Shown here piece by piece: positions 1-6,367 of a DNA stretch of 12,562 nucleotides. Both the position numbers and the translations under genes were made by a program. The first letter of the stretch is position 1. Each line of letters starts with the position of its first letter. Below the pieces are notes generated by a model that was not told the DNA's origin, searched no databases, and saw nothing but the letters and a program-made list of their open reading frames with translations. Source of the stretch: Microcaldota archaeon (GTDB lineage: Archaea; Micrarchaeota; Micrarchaeia; Micrarchaeales; CABMGC01). Location of the stretch: NCBI GenBank assembly GCA_021804305.1, contig JAJZKF010000012.1:1-12562 (forward strand), in the 5' to 3' direction.

Positions 1-2
1 AA

Positions 3-794
3 ATAGAGGTAGGGCTTAGGATAAACCCGATGTATTCCGAAATCAAGTCCGATCTGTACAACCCCTCTCTGCCTGGCGCCGGTCTTGGGGTACTTCCGGG
101 AGAACTTGAAGGCGAAGATCTTGAAGGCATAGACGGTTTGCATTTTCATGCCTTATGCGAGAACAACGCAGAAGCGTTGTCGCATGTACTGAAACATTTC
201 GAGAAATTTTACGGGAGGCATATCTCAAAAATGAAATGGGTCAACTTCGGCGGGGGTCATCACATAACGCGCACTGACTACAATGTGGGCCTTCTTGTCA
301 GGCTGGTAAAAGATTTCAAGAAACGTTACGGCGTGCAGGTGCATCTCGAACCTGGAGAAGCCGTAGTGCTAAATACCGGCGTGCTGATATCCACCGTACT
401 TGACGTTGTTCATGAAACGGCACTTGGGAAAGGGGAGGGCATGGCTGTTGCCATCCTTGACACATCCGCAGAGGCCCATATGCCTGACGTTCTTGCAATG
501 CCATACAAACCCGACATCATCGGTGCCGGAGAGAAAGACGAGAAGAAATACGGCTACCATCTGAGAGGGATGACCTGCCTCGCAGGCGACGTCATAGGCG
601 ATTATTCGTTCGACAGCCCTCTCAAGGCCGGAAGCAGGATAGTCTTCCTTGATATGTCCTTATATACGATGGTAAAGACCACCACGTTCAACGGAGTCCG
701 TCTGCCTTCGATAGCATTTTACAACTCCAGAAAGCAAAAAACGGAGATACTCAGGAGATTCGGTTATGAAGATTACAAACAGCGCCTCTCCTGA
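3..794 (+). CDS. nspC: Carboxynorspermidine/carboxyspermidine decarboxylase, 5' truncated by window edge
   Basis: PLP enzyme of the alanine-racemase/ornithine-decarboxylase (fold III) group that decarboxylates carboxynorspermidine or carboxyspermidine, the last step of the aspartate-semialdehyde-dependent polyamine route. The frame is open from base 3, reading IEVGLRINP before the ATG at 30, so that ATG is internal and the N-terminal third, including the expected PLP-lysine, lies outside the window. Visible family landmarks are LRINP, HFHALCE, the phosphate-binding glycine run in [17 protein letters not shown], an [16 protein letters not shown] segment that should sit in the active site, and the C-terminal [11 protein letters not shown] block. 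263 residues are present of the roughly 380 usual. The stop lies 53 nt before the purA start chosen here. Whether the substrate is the norspermidine or the spermidine precursor cannot be told from this sequence. Confidence 0.93.
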   Translation: MEVGLRINPMYSEIKSDLYNPSLPGAGLGVLPGELEGEDLEGIDGLHFHALCENNAEALSHVLKHFEKFYGRHISKMKWVNFGGGHHITRTDYNVGLLVRLVKDFKKRYGVQVHLEPGEAVVLNTGVLISTVLDVVHETALGKGEGMAVAILDTSAEAHMPDVLAMPYKPDIIGAGEKDEKKYGYHLRGMTCLAGDVIGDYSFDSPLKAGSRIVFLDMSLYTMVKTTTFNGVRLPSIAFYNSRKQKTEILRRFGYEDYKQRLS

Positions 795-808
795 GGCCTG
801 TGCGTAAA

Positions 809-817
809 TTATATAAA
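809..817 (+). promoter_or_regulatory. TATA box for purA-purB
   Basis: TTATATAAA lies in the short gap between nspC and purA. Its centre is about 35 bp before the GTG at 848, predicting a transcription start near 840 and a very short leader. This would give the purA-purB pair its own promoter. It also argues against translation starting at the GTG at 800, which would lie upstream of the box. Confidence 0.55.
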
Positions 818-847
818 CGAGGCCATCGATTCATCCTTGGTGTCTGC

Positions 848-1864
848 GTGATAGATCTTGTCGTAGGCGGATTCTACGGTGACGAGGGGAAGGGAAAAGT
901 GGCATCGTATCTTGCGCTGAATGACGCTCCTGCATTCTCGCTCCGAACCGGCGGGATCAACGCGGGCCATACCGTGGTTTTCGAGGAGAAAAAGTATCCG
1001 CTCAGGACCATCCCTTCGGCATTCGTAAACAGGAAATCAAAACTGGCAATACCCCCTGGCGCTCTGATCAAGCTTGACGTCCTTTTCAAGGAGATGGATG
1101 AAACAGGATCAAAGAACAGAGTCATCATAGACGGCCATGCAGCCGTCATAACAGAAGAAGAGGTAAACGAGGAGAAGAGCAACAAGTTTCTAAGCGGTGA
1201 AGTCGGCAGCACCGTGCAGGGAGTCGGCAGTGCCGAGTCAAAGCGAATTCTGCGCAGACTCAAGCTTGCAAAAGATTATCCTGAGATAAGCGGATTCATA
1301 AAGGACGTACCTCTTGAACTCACAAAGGCTCTTGCAAAGGGGAAGGGTGTGCTTGTTGAAGGAACGCAAGGCCATCTTCTCAGCCTGTATCACGGCGCTT
1401 ATCCTTACGTAACAAGCCGAAATGCCACCTCTTCGGGAGTATTGAGCGAGGTCGGTGTAGGCCCTAAATATGTCGGAAATGTAATACTGGTATTCAAATC
1501 ATTCATAACGCGGGTAGGTGCGGGTCCGCTTGAAGGCGAACTATCGCCTACGGATGCCGACAAGATGGGCATGGTAGAGTATGGGACTGTCACGGGAAGG
1601 CGACGCCGTGTTGCCGATTTCGATGCAGAGTTGGCCAAGGACGTGGCTTCCATAAACTCGGCTACGCAGATAGCGATAACAAAGCTTGATATACGATTCA
1701 AGAACGTGAACGGCATAAAAAGGTACGAAAAACTGCCTTCTGAGGCCAAACGTTGGATCGAAAAGATTGAAAAAGAGGTCGGAATACCTGTTACACTGAT
1801 AGGTACCGGGGAGGACGTCTACGACATCATAGATCTGCGCGATGAGAAGATATCGGGGCGATAA
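848..1864 (+). CDS. purA: Adenylosuccinate synthetase, short archaeal form
   Basis: Condenses IMP with aspartate using GTP to make adenylosuccinate, the first committed step to AMP. From the GTG at 848 the product has 338 residues, near the 339-345 of short archaeal PurA and well below the about 430 of bacterial enzymes. The N-terminus reads [17 protein letters not shown], with the catalytic Asp at 12 in the P-loop-like GDEGKGK. NAGHT supplies the catalytic His at 41, the same position as in E. coli. Later blocks are [44 protein letters not shown] (IMP/aspartate-binding loop) and the guanine-specificity motif TKLD. The frame is open back to a GTG at 800, but those 16 codons contain the TATA box and do not resemble the family, so 848 is preferred. 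PurB follows 2 nt later, making a two-gene AMP operon. Confidence 0.95.
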   Translation: MIDLVVGGFYGDEGKGKVASYLALNDAPAFSLRTGGINAGHTVVFEEKKYPLRTIPSAFVNRKSKLAIPPGALIKLDVLFKEMDETGSKNRVIIDGHAAVITEEEVNEEKSNKFLSGEVGSTVQGVGSAESKRILRRLKLAKDYPEISGFIKDVPLELTKALAKGKGVLVEGTQGHLLSLYHGAYPYVTSRNATSSGVLSEVGVGPKYVGNVILVFKSFITRVGAGPLEGELSPTDADKMGMVEYGTVTGRRRRVADFDAELAKDVASINSATQIAITKLDIRFKNVNGIKRYEKLPSEAKRWIEKIEKEVGIPVTLIGTGEDVYDIIDLRDEKISGR

Positions 1865-1866
1865 GC

Positions 1867-3336
1867 ATGCCCCGCACCGAGCGCAGTAGTAAAACCGGAC
1901 CCAAGCTGGATGTCTCCTATGGTTCAGTTCATTCAGAGAACGTTTCTCCAACAGGGGTCAGGTATGGCACGCGCATGACTCGTATATTTGGAGAGTCAGG
2001 TTATCTCCAATCAATACTGGATGCTGAATCTGCCGCTTCAACAGCAATATCCGAGCTTTATCCTGGCAAGGTGCCTCCATCTGCGGCCAGAAGCATACGC
2101 AAGGCCGCAAGCGTAAGGCGCGTGAAGCCTGACGAAGTCCACAGGATAGAGGCCCGCGAGACCCACCACGAAACAGCAGCCATAATAAAAGAGCTTTCAA
2201 AGCAAGCCGGCAAGAGCGGAGCCTACGTACACTACTCCCTGACTTCAGCAGACGTCATAGAGACCGCCAAAGCAGTTCAGATGCGAAAAGGGCTTGCGAT
2301 CCTGCTCGAGACAACTGAAAGCCTACGCGATTCATGTCTCGCAGTATCAGTTGAATGGAAAGCCATTGCAGCTATAGCAAGAACCCATGGGCAGCACGCA
2401 ATACCTGTCTCTTTCGGTATGCCGTTTGCATTCTTCGGTTTCTGCTTAAACAAATCCGTAGAGAGGCTGCGTTATGACCTTGAGAACTGCACCGAAGGAA
2501 AGCTTTCAGGAGCCGTTGGCAGCTACGATGTCTCTTCAGACGAGGGCATGGATGGCTTCGAAATAGAGCGTCGCGCCCTCGGCAAGCTGGGTATAAGGCC
2601 CTCTGCGGTATCGATGCAGACCCCGCCGCGCGAGAACATATCTTACATTCTGACAGACATAGCCGTACTCGGTGGCAGGATAGCCAGCATAGCCGAATAC
2701 ATCAAGACGCTAAGGCGTACCGAGATACTCGAGCTAATCGAGCCAGTGGACCGCAAATCCGTAAGCAGCTCAGCCATGCCTCACAAGAACGTGCACGGAA
2801 ACCCTTTCATTGAGGAGAGGTGTATCTCTATATCTCGGACATTGCGCGGGTTCGCATCAACCTCTCTGGAATCGATGCTCAGCGAAGACTTCAGGGATCT
2901 TACGGCATCGCTTTCTGACAGAATCTCCATATCCGAGGCATTTGTCCTTGCAGACTATTCTGCCAGGCTTCTTGAGAATGTTATAAGGCGCGTGAAGCCT
3001 GAAAAGGATCGCATACGCTCTAATCTGGGTTCCACCTATGGGGCCGTTACTGCACAACGCATAATGAGCAGGCTGATATCAAAGGGGATGCACAGGTCAG
3101 CGGCAAGACTCCTCTCCCAGCAGCTTGCGCTCGAAGCCTTGAAGTCTAGAACCGCGTACGCAGATCTTCTTCTTAAGAATGTTGATATATCCGGATTTCT
3201 CTCTCATTCAGAGATATCAGAACTTTCCGACCCCCGGACGTATCTCGGAAAATCCTCAGAAATTATAGAAAGGACGTTCTCCCTGTATGCCGGAAGAGGG
3301 AGAGGGAAACGGACTATTTTGCATCGTCGAGGCTGA
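1867..3336 (+). CDS. purB: Adenylosuccinate lyase
   Basis: Fumarase/aspartase-superfamily lyase that splits adenylosuccinate to AMP and fumarate, and SAICAR to AICAR, in purine synthesis. It starts 2 nt after purA, so the two are probably co-transcribed. The 489 residues show the order expected: substrate-binding RYGT near 32-35, a catalytic-His region VHYSLTSADV, the second catalytic-His segment ARTHGQHAIP, then the SSSAMPHK catalytic loop. Two things are unusual. About 30 residues precede the RY motif, with no alternative ATG or GTG before it. The signature loop reads MPHKNVHGNP rather than the usual MPHKxNP, an apparent three-residue insertion. A 19-bp exact direct repeat lies inside the gene at 2114-2132 and 2984-3002. 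The last 23 nt overlap the end of the minus-strand zinc-ribbon ORF. Confidence 0.94.
   Translation: MPRTERSSKTGPKLDVSYGSVHSENVSPTGVRYGTRMTRIFGESGYLQSILDAESAASTAISELYPGKVPPSAARSIRKAASVRRVKPDEVHRIEARETHHETAAIIKELSKQAGKSGAYVHYSLTSADVIETAKAVQMRKGLAILLETTESLRDSCLAVSVEWKAIAAIARTHGQHAIPVSFGMPFAFFGFCLNKSVERLRYDLENCTEGKLSGAVGSYDVSSDEGMDGFEIERRALGKLGIRPSAVSMQTPPRENISYILTDIAVLGGRIASIAEYIKTLRRTEILELIEPVDRKSVSSSAMPHKNVHGNPFIEERCISISRTLRGFASTSLESMLSEDFRDLTASLSDRISISEAFVLADYSARLLENVIRRVKPEKDRIRSNLGSTYGAVTAQRIMSRLISKGMHRSAARLLSQQLALEALKSRTAYADLLLKNVDISGFLSHSEISELSDPRTYLGKSSEIIERTFSLYAGRGRGKRTILHRRG
2114..2132 (+). repeat. 19-bp direct repeat within purB, copy 1
   Basis: TAAGGCGCGTGAAGCCTGA occurs here and identically at 2984-3002, 870 bp downstream. 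Both copies lie in the same reading frame of purB and encode RRVKP followed by D or E. Confidence 0.6.
2984..3002 (+). repeat. 19-bp direct repeat within purB, copy 2
   Basis: Identical to 2114-2132. This copy encodes the RRVKPE stretch that precedes the NLGSTYGAVTAQ segment of the lyase. Confidence 0.6.
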
Positions 3337-3487
3337 TGTCAAAAGTGTGGCTGCACTTAGGGCAGGTGTAATCGTAAAGGTATATGCTGCAACCAGAATT
3401 GACGAAGAATTTGGACCTCTGCCCGGAGCAGTCGCAATCGCAGTTTACATTGCAGTGCTTGCACATGTAACTCCCATTAGTCCTCAT
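3314..3487 (-). CDS. Small cysteine-rich zinc-ribbon protein (57 aa)
   Basis: A 57-codon ORF carrying eight cysteines. CKHC lies at residues 9-12, further cysteines at 16, 18 and 20 form a CxCxC run, then come C33 and a second knuckle CPKC at 42-45. The paired CxxC and CPKC knuckles are what a zinc ribbon needs, and the C-terminal YDYTCPKCSHTFDI resembles FmdB-type and other archaeal zinc ribbons. The extra CxCxC run could bind another metal. The 3' end overlaps purB's end by 23 nt, tail to tail. A start at the second Met (3466) is equally possible: it has GGGAG four bases upstream and fits the TATA box at 3498-3504. No function can be named. So many cysteines arising by chance opposite an intergenic region is unlikely, so I believe the gene is real, though unproven. 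Confidence 0.62.
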   Translation of the reverse strand: MRTNGSYMCKHCNVNCDCDCSGQRSKFFVNSGCSIYLYDYTCPKCSHTFDISLDDAK

Positions 3488-3497
3488 AGCATTGGGA

Positions 3498-3505
3498 TTA
3501 TATAT
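3498..3505. promoter_or_regulatory. Near-symmetric TATA box between divergent genes
   Basis: TTATATAT reads as a TATA box on both strands. On plus its centre is about 37 bp before the phosphodiesterase ATG at 3539. On minus it is about 35 bp before the second Met of the zinc-ribbon ORF at 3466. Both distances leave a leader of about 10 nt. One box could serve one gene or both. A second, weaker candidate for the minus strand is TTTATTTGG at 3515-3523, which would fit the longer start at 3487. Confidence 0.45.
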
Positions 3506-3538
3506 CCTTATCGGCCAAATAAAGGCACGGCGCTATGC

Positions 3539-4885
3539 ATGGAAAAGAAGGGCAAAAAACTTTACATGGTGGGTATAGATTCTGCTCCACTGTGGCTTAT
3601 CAACGAGTTGACCGAGAACGGCATAGCTGCCGGCTTTTCGCGCTTCTTGAAAAACGGGAGTATATCCGAGATGGAATCCACCCTTCCCCCTATGACAGGA
3701 GCAGCATGGCCCAGCATATACACTGGACTGCCTCCGGGAGAGCACGGTGTGCCTGACTTCTTTGAGATAAAGGGGGACTATTCGCAGCAGCTAATTTTCT
3801 ACGACCCGCGCCAGAATCCGCCCTTCTGGGAGCTTCTTGCCGAATCAGGGCTCCGCTGCCTGGTCATAACTCCTGCCACTGACACAAAACTTTCTGACAA
3901 CGGCAATATAGACATGATCACGGGATTTCCATTGAAGCCTAAGTCAAGCCCATCAATATCCTCTGTAGTTGAGAAGCATGATTTCAGCGGCGAGCCCGAT
4001 GTTGAGAAGATGATAAAGAGCAGAGATATAAGCATCGCGCAAGCAGCTGGCATACTCGCCGATAGTGCAAGAAGGCGCGCAGCCATCTCGCGCGAGCTCC
4101 TCGAATCAGGCAGCTATGACTTCGTTTTCGTATGTTTCACCGAAACGGATAGGATACAGCACTTCGCACTTAGCGATCCGCACCGCCGCACACTTGTCTA
4201 TTCCGTATATCGCGAAATATCCGACTTCATAAATTACCTTATCGGCATCTCTGATAAAGAGGGAGGTTCGCTGCTACTTGTATCGGATCATGGGGCACAA
4301 CCGATAGCCAACAAGTTCCTTATAAACTCCTATCTTGAAAAGCACTCCTACATCTCGCTTCCAGAACGGCAAAAAGGAAACGCAAACGGCTCAAGGCTGC
4401 ACCATCTCGATTTTGATATGGCCAGGACAAAGGCATTCGCGGCACTTTCATACGGCGCAGTATGTTCCATCTGGATAAATGATAAAAGATTCGAATCAGG
4501 CGCAGTCCCTGAAGAAGAGCGCCCCAGTGTGAAAGCCGAGCTTATGGACCTCCTGCGCGCCGCAAGAAGTGCGGAAGGCGACAAGGTGTTCTGTGAGGTA
4601 ATTGATGCCAAAGATTACTACCTGGGCACTACGAAATTCATAGCACCTGACATATTCGTCCAGGCGAAAGAAGGATACGTCATAGACATATTCAGTTTCT
4701 CTGATAGCAATTTCCTGAAGCCGGAGGATTCCAAGAGCGGAGATCATACGCGCCATGGCATAATAGGCATACATCCTTCCAGCTCTGCAGTTATGCCATC
4801 AAATCCCTGTGTCCTTGATGTGGCGCCTGCAGTTCTCGATTATTTCGGCATAGGGCGCAGGGATCACGGCACAGACCAGGCCTGA
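3539..4885 (+). CDS. Alkaline-phosphatase-superfamily phosphodiesterase (type I PDE / nucleotide pyrophosphatase-like)
   Basis: Predicted two-metal phosphoesterase of the group often annotated as type I phosphodiesterase/nucleotide pyrophosphatase (COG3379-like). From the ATG at 3539 it has 448 residues. The metal and nucleophile pattern is complete: Asp14 in VGIDSA, Thr53 as probable nucleophile in STLPPMTGAAW, Asp204 and His208 in ETDRIQH, Asp250-His251 in VSDHG, and His403 in GDHTRHG. Between Thr53 and Asp204 lies a variable region that normally sets substrate choice. No signal peptide or membrane segment follows the chosen start, so it is probably cytosolic. The frame is open to 3287, but the upstream 84 codons are antisense to the zinc-ribbon ORF and contain the TATA box, so they are excluded. 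The final 22 nt overlap the end of the minus-strand kinase. The substrate is unknown. Confidence 0.86.
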   Translation: MEKKGKKLYMVGIDSAPLWLINELTENGIAAGFSRFLKNGSISEMESTLPPMTGAAWPSIYTGLPPGEHGVPDFFEIKGDYSQQLIFYDPRQNPPFWELLAESGLRCLVITPATDTKLSDNGNIDMITGFPLKPKSSPSISSVVEKHDFSGEPDVEKMIKSRDISIAQAAGILADSARRRAAISRELLESGSYDFVFVCFTETDRIQHFALSDPHRRTLVYSVYREISDFINYLIGISDKEGGSLLLVSDHGAQPIANKFLINSYLEKHSYISLPERQKGNANGSRLHHLDFDMARTKAFAALSYGAVCSIWINDKRFESGAVPEEERPSVKAELMDLLRAARSAEGDKVFCEVIDAKDYYLGTTKFIAPDIFVQAKEGYVIDIFSFSDSNFLKPEDSKSGDHTRHGIIGIHPSSSAVMPSNPCVLDVAPAVLDYFGIGRRDHGTDQA

Positions 4886-5463
4886 AATGTCCTATCCGTG
4901 CTTCCGGATCCGCTCAGCCTGCCTTCTCTGACCATATCAACGAGCATGCCTATCTGCTTCTCCATCAGGTCCCTGCGATAAGGATTTGACATGGTAATAT
5001 CTTCCCTTATGCTTGCTATGCCTTCTTCAGTAATATCATTAAGCTCTTCCTCTGTAGGACGCCTCCCATGCTCGGCTTCGAATGCAGCAAGCCTCTCATG
5101 TTCCCTTGTCTCAAGCCTTACTATGAACATTCCGGGTATTCCTTCCCTGATGACAGCCTCTTCTCCATGCGTTCTGATTCCGTCGATAATCATCGGCATG
5201 GTCTTAAAGGCAATTGCATTCTGCACTAGCAGCCTAGCCCACACCTCGGGATCTATTTCGCGCATCTTGGTGCCTATCTTCTGTAGAAGCCTTCTGTCCT
5301 TTCCCTCCATACCAAAGAGCTCTTTTGCAACCTCAGATATCTTCGCCGATAATGAAGCCCTGTAAATCCGTATCCCTAGCTCGGAGCTCATCTTCCTGGC
5401 CATCTCATCTGCATATGTGCTCTTACCGCTAGCCATCCTGCCTACGAATGAGAACGAAGGCAT
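4864..5463 (-). CDS. P-loop nucleotide kinase, dNMP-kinase-like
   Basis: 199-residue P-loop NTPase. The Walker A sequence GRMASGKST occupies residues 8-16. It is followed by the block GKDRRLLQKIGTKMRE at about 54-69 and PEVWARLL, then a Walker-B-like MIIDGIR at 91-97. The KDRrLLQkiGt...W arrangement resembles deoxynucleoside-monophosphate kinases of the T4 gene 1 type more than dephospho-CoA kinase or adenylate kinase. The region near 110-125 (RLETREHERL) fits the arginine-rich lid of such kinases. The ATG at 5463 is chosen because GGAGAGGAG ends six bases before it and the protein then begins like its family; ATGs at 5481 and 5490 are also in frame. It lies 23 nt downstream of cutA and should be co-transcribed. 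Exact substrate is uncertain. Confidence 0.72.
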   Translation of the reverse strand: MPSFSFVGRMASGKSTYADEMARKMSSELGIRIYRASLSAKISEVAKELFGMEGKDRRLLQKIGTKMREIDPEVWARLLVQNAIAFKTMPMIIDGIRTHGEEAVIREGIPGMFIVRLETREHERLAAFEAEHGRRPTEEELNDITEEGIASIREDITMSNPYRRDLMEKQIGMLVDMVREGRLSGSGSTDRTFQAWSVP

Positions 5464-5469
5464 AAGTGT

Positions 5470-5478
5470 CTCCTCTCC
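5470..5478 (-). promoter_or_regulatory. Strong ribosome-binding site of the kinase gene
   Basis: On the minus strand GGAGAGGAG precedes the ATG at 5463 by six bases. It selects this start over in-frame ATGs at 5490 and 5481. Confidence 0.65.
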
Positions 5479-5486
5479 CATGCTTA

Positions 5487-5801
5487 TCATCCAGTAGAGT
5501 CTGCAAGCCACGCCATGTAATCCCTGCTGCCGCCATCCATTCTGACCGAAATTATCTCCGGCACCTCGTAACTGTGCAACTCCTTTATTGCGCATTCTAC
5601 CCTTTCAAAATCCTTCCTCCTCCCCTTAATCATGCAGATCACCTCCCTGTCATTCTTAATGCTGCCATTCCATCGGTACACGCTGTTTGCGGGAATTATC
5701 TGCACGCAGGCGGCAAGCCTTCTTTTCACAAGCTCCTTCGCGATCCTCTCAGCATCCTTCTTGCGCGGGAAAGTCGTTATGATCATTGAGAAGTCCGGCA
5801 T
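5487..5801 (-). CDS. cutA: CutA-family divalent-cation tolerance protein
   Basis: 104-residue CutA1 protein, a small trimeric ferredoxin-like fold implicated in copper and other divalent-metal tolerance; its physiological role is still debated. Family landmarks in order are IITTFPRKKDAERIAKEL, the RLAACVQIIP strand, SVYRWNGSI, ICMIKGRRKDF, LHSYEVPEIISV, and the C-terminal DYMAWL. The length matches archaeal CutA (about 102). The ATG at 5801 is preferred because the centre of a TATA box is 26 bp upstream, which would put the first transcribed base at or next to the ATG. A second Met at 5786 sits where many CutA proteins begin. A longer reading to 5885 crosses the promoter and has no family similarity. 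The kinase gene follows after 23 nt. Confidence 0.92.
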   Translation of the reverse strand: MPDFSMIITTFPRKKDAERIAKELVKRRLAACVQIIPANSVYRWNGSIKNDREVICMIKGRRKDFERVECAIKELHSYEVPEIISVRMDGGSRDYMAWLADSTG

Positions 5802-5822
5802 GATGTAGATAATCCAGCAAAC

Positions 5823-5831
5823 AAATATATA
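5823..5831 (-). promoter_or_regulatory. TATA box of the cutA-kinase unit
   Basis: TATATATTT on the minus strand has its centre 26 bp from the cutA ATG at 5801. That is archaeal TATA-to-start spacing, so the mRNA is predicted to be leaderless or nearly so. Confidence 0.6.
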
Positions 5832-5835
5832 CATG

Positions 5836-5850
5836 CAATTGCACAATTGC
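5836..5850. repeat. Tandem CAATTGC repeat upstream of the cutA promoter
   Basis: CAATTGC occurs at 5836-5842 and again at 5844-5850, one base apart, just upstream of the cutA TATA box. The position suits a transcription-factor site, but no regulator is known for it. Confidence 0.4.
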
Positions 5851-5893
5851 CTCTGCAATGGATGATGCTGGCTATTCAACTTCATTATGAAAA

Positions 5894-5914
5894 TTTACAA
5901 TATTTTGTTGTAAA
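5894..5914. promoter_or_regulatory. Perfect inverted repeat TTTACAA-N7-TTGTAAA
   Basis: A 21-bp palindrome with seven-base arms, ending about 10 bp upstream of the TATA box of the regulator-grpE-dnaK-dnaJ operon. It overlaps or adjoins the expected TFB-recognition region. It could bind an activator, or a repressor that hinders TFB. It differs from bacterial CIRCE (TTAGCACTC-N9-GAGTGCTAA). Confidence 0.45.
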
Positions 5915-5920
5915 AAAGCA

Positions 5921-5950
5921 AATGTTTATATATTTAATAGGTTAAACATT
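5921..5950. promoter_or_regulatory. Inverted repeat AATGTTTA-N14-TAAACATT enclosing the TATA box
   Basis: Two perfect eight-base arms lie at 5921-5928 and 5943-5950. Between and partly under them is the TATA box, and the right arm ends six bases before the leaderless ATG at 5957. A dimeric protein bound here would block TBP, which is the arrangement expected of a repressor operator. The AT-rich composition raises the chance of such a repeat by accident. Confidence 0.45.
5925..5937 (+). promoter_or_regulatory. TATA box of the heat-shock operon, leaderless promoter
   Basis: TTTATATATTTAA has its centre near 5930, 27 bp before the ATG at 5957, so the transcript should begin at the start codon. 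No Shine-Dalgarno sequence precedes this ATG, in contrast to grpE downstream. Confidence 0.65.
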
Positions 5951-5956
5951 GATCAT

Positions 5957-6367
5957 ATGTCAAACGTGGAAAAGCTGGTCATCAAGCGGGCAATGAACAG
6001 GCCACGCAAAGACGGCATCGATGGCCTTACTGCGCTATTCTGCGAAGTATTCGATCTGTCTGGCAATGATTCCGAACCCGCACTGCTCAAGGAGATAGCA
6101 GAGAGCAGCATGAGCGGCAATGGGGTAACGAGCAAGAAACTCAACGAGAAACTGTCCATACCTCGCAGTACAGTCATATACCATCTAAACCGTTTCATAT
6201 ATTCTGGAATAATAATAAGGAAGGGCAGAAAGTACTACCTGCGCTCTGGAGACATGACTGGCACCATCACAGAACTACAGTCGGATCTTATGATGGAGTT
6301 CAAGAAGCTCCTGGAATTTGCAGAGAAAATGGATGAGATATTGGAGGAGGAGATGAATGGACGATAA
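5957..6367 (+). CDS. Winged-helix transcriptional regulator, first gene of the grpE-dnaK-dnaJ operon
   Basis: 136-residue probable DNA-binding protein. After an N-terminal helical part (1-50), a winged helix-turn-helix spans about 56-97. VTSKKLNEKLSIPRST forms the first helices, TVIYHLNRFI is the likely recognition helix, and SGIIIRKGRKYYLRSG gives the wing. A charged amphipathic helix from 102 to 134 probably mediates dimerisation. The fold is of the ArsR type common in archaea; it lacks the length and features of HrcA. It overlaps grpE by 11 nt, so regulator and chaperones are co-transcribed and translationally coupled. Two inverted repeats at its promoter suggest autoregulation. By position I infer a heat-shock or stress regulator, functionally parallel to HrcA or archaeal HSR1/Phr, but target and effector are untested. 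Confidence 0.82.
   Translation: MSNVEKLVIKRAMNRPRKDGIDGLTALFCEVFDLSGNDSEPALLKEIAESSMSGNGVTSKKLNEKLSIPRSTVIYHLNRFIYSGIIIRKGRKYYLRSGDMTGTITELQSDLMMEFKKLLEFAEKMDEILEEEMNGR
6343..6352 (+). promoter_or_regulatory. Strong ribosome-binding site of grpE
   Basis: GGAGGAGGAG lies inside the end of the regulator gene, four bases before the ATG at 6357. It fixes the grpE start and explains translation of an overlapping internal gene. Confidence 0.7.

Noticed and set aside
800..847. GTG start of purA at 800
   Set aside because: The 16 extra codons contain the TATA box and have no PurA similarity; the family N-terminus begins at 848.
3287..3538. In-frame upstream extension of the phosphodiesterase with a hydrophobic stretch resembling a membrane segment
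   Set aside because: It contains the TATA box, overlaps the end of purB and is antisense to the cysteine codons (GCA triplets read as Ala). The hydrophobic run is a by-product of that.
5464..5595. N-terminal extension of the kinase to 5595
   Set aside because: It lies inside the cutA coding frame and upstream of the strong ribosome-binding site at 5470-5478.
5802..5885. Extended CutA start at 5885 with a possible hydrophobic leader (YIFVCWIIYI)
   Set aside because: It crosses the TATA box, and the family match begins only after 5801. The leader-like run is translated promoter DNA.
5894..5914. CIRCE element for HrcA
   Set aside because: Arm sequence and spacing differ from TTAGCACTC-N9-GAGTGCTAA, and no hrcA is present.
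5802..5956. tRNA or structured small RNA in the longest intergenic region
   Set aside because: The stretch is AT-rich, has no cloverleaf-like stems or T-loop motif, and is accounted for by two promoters and repeats.
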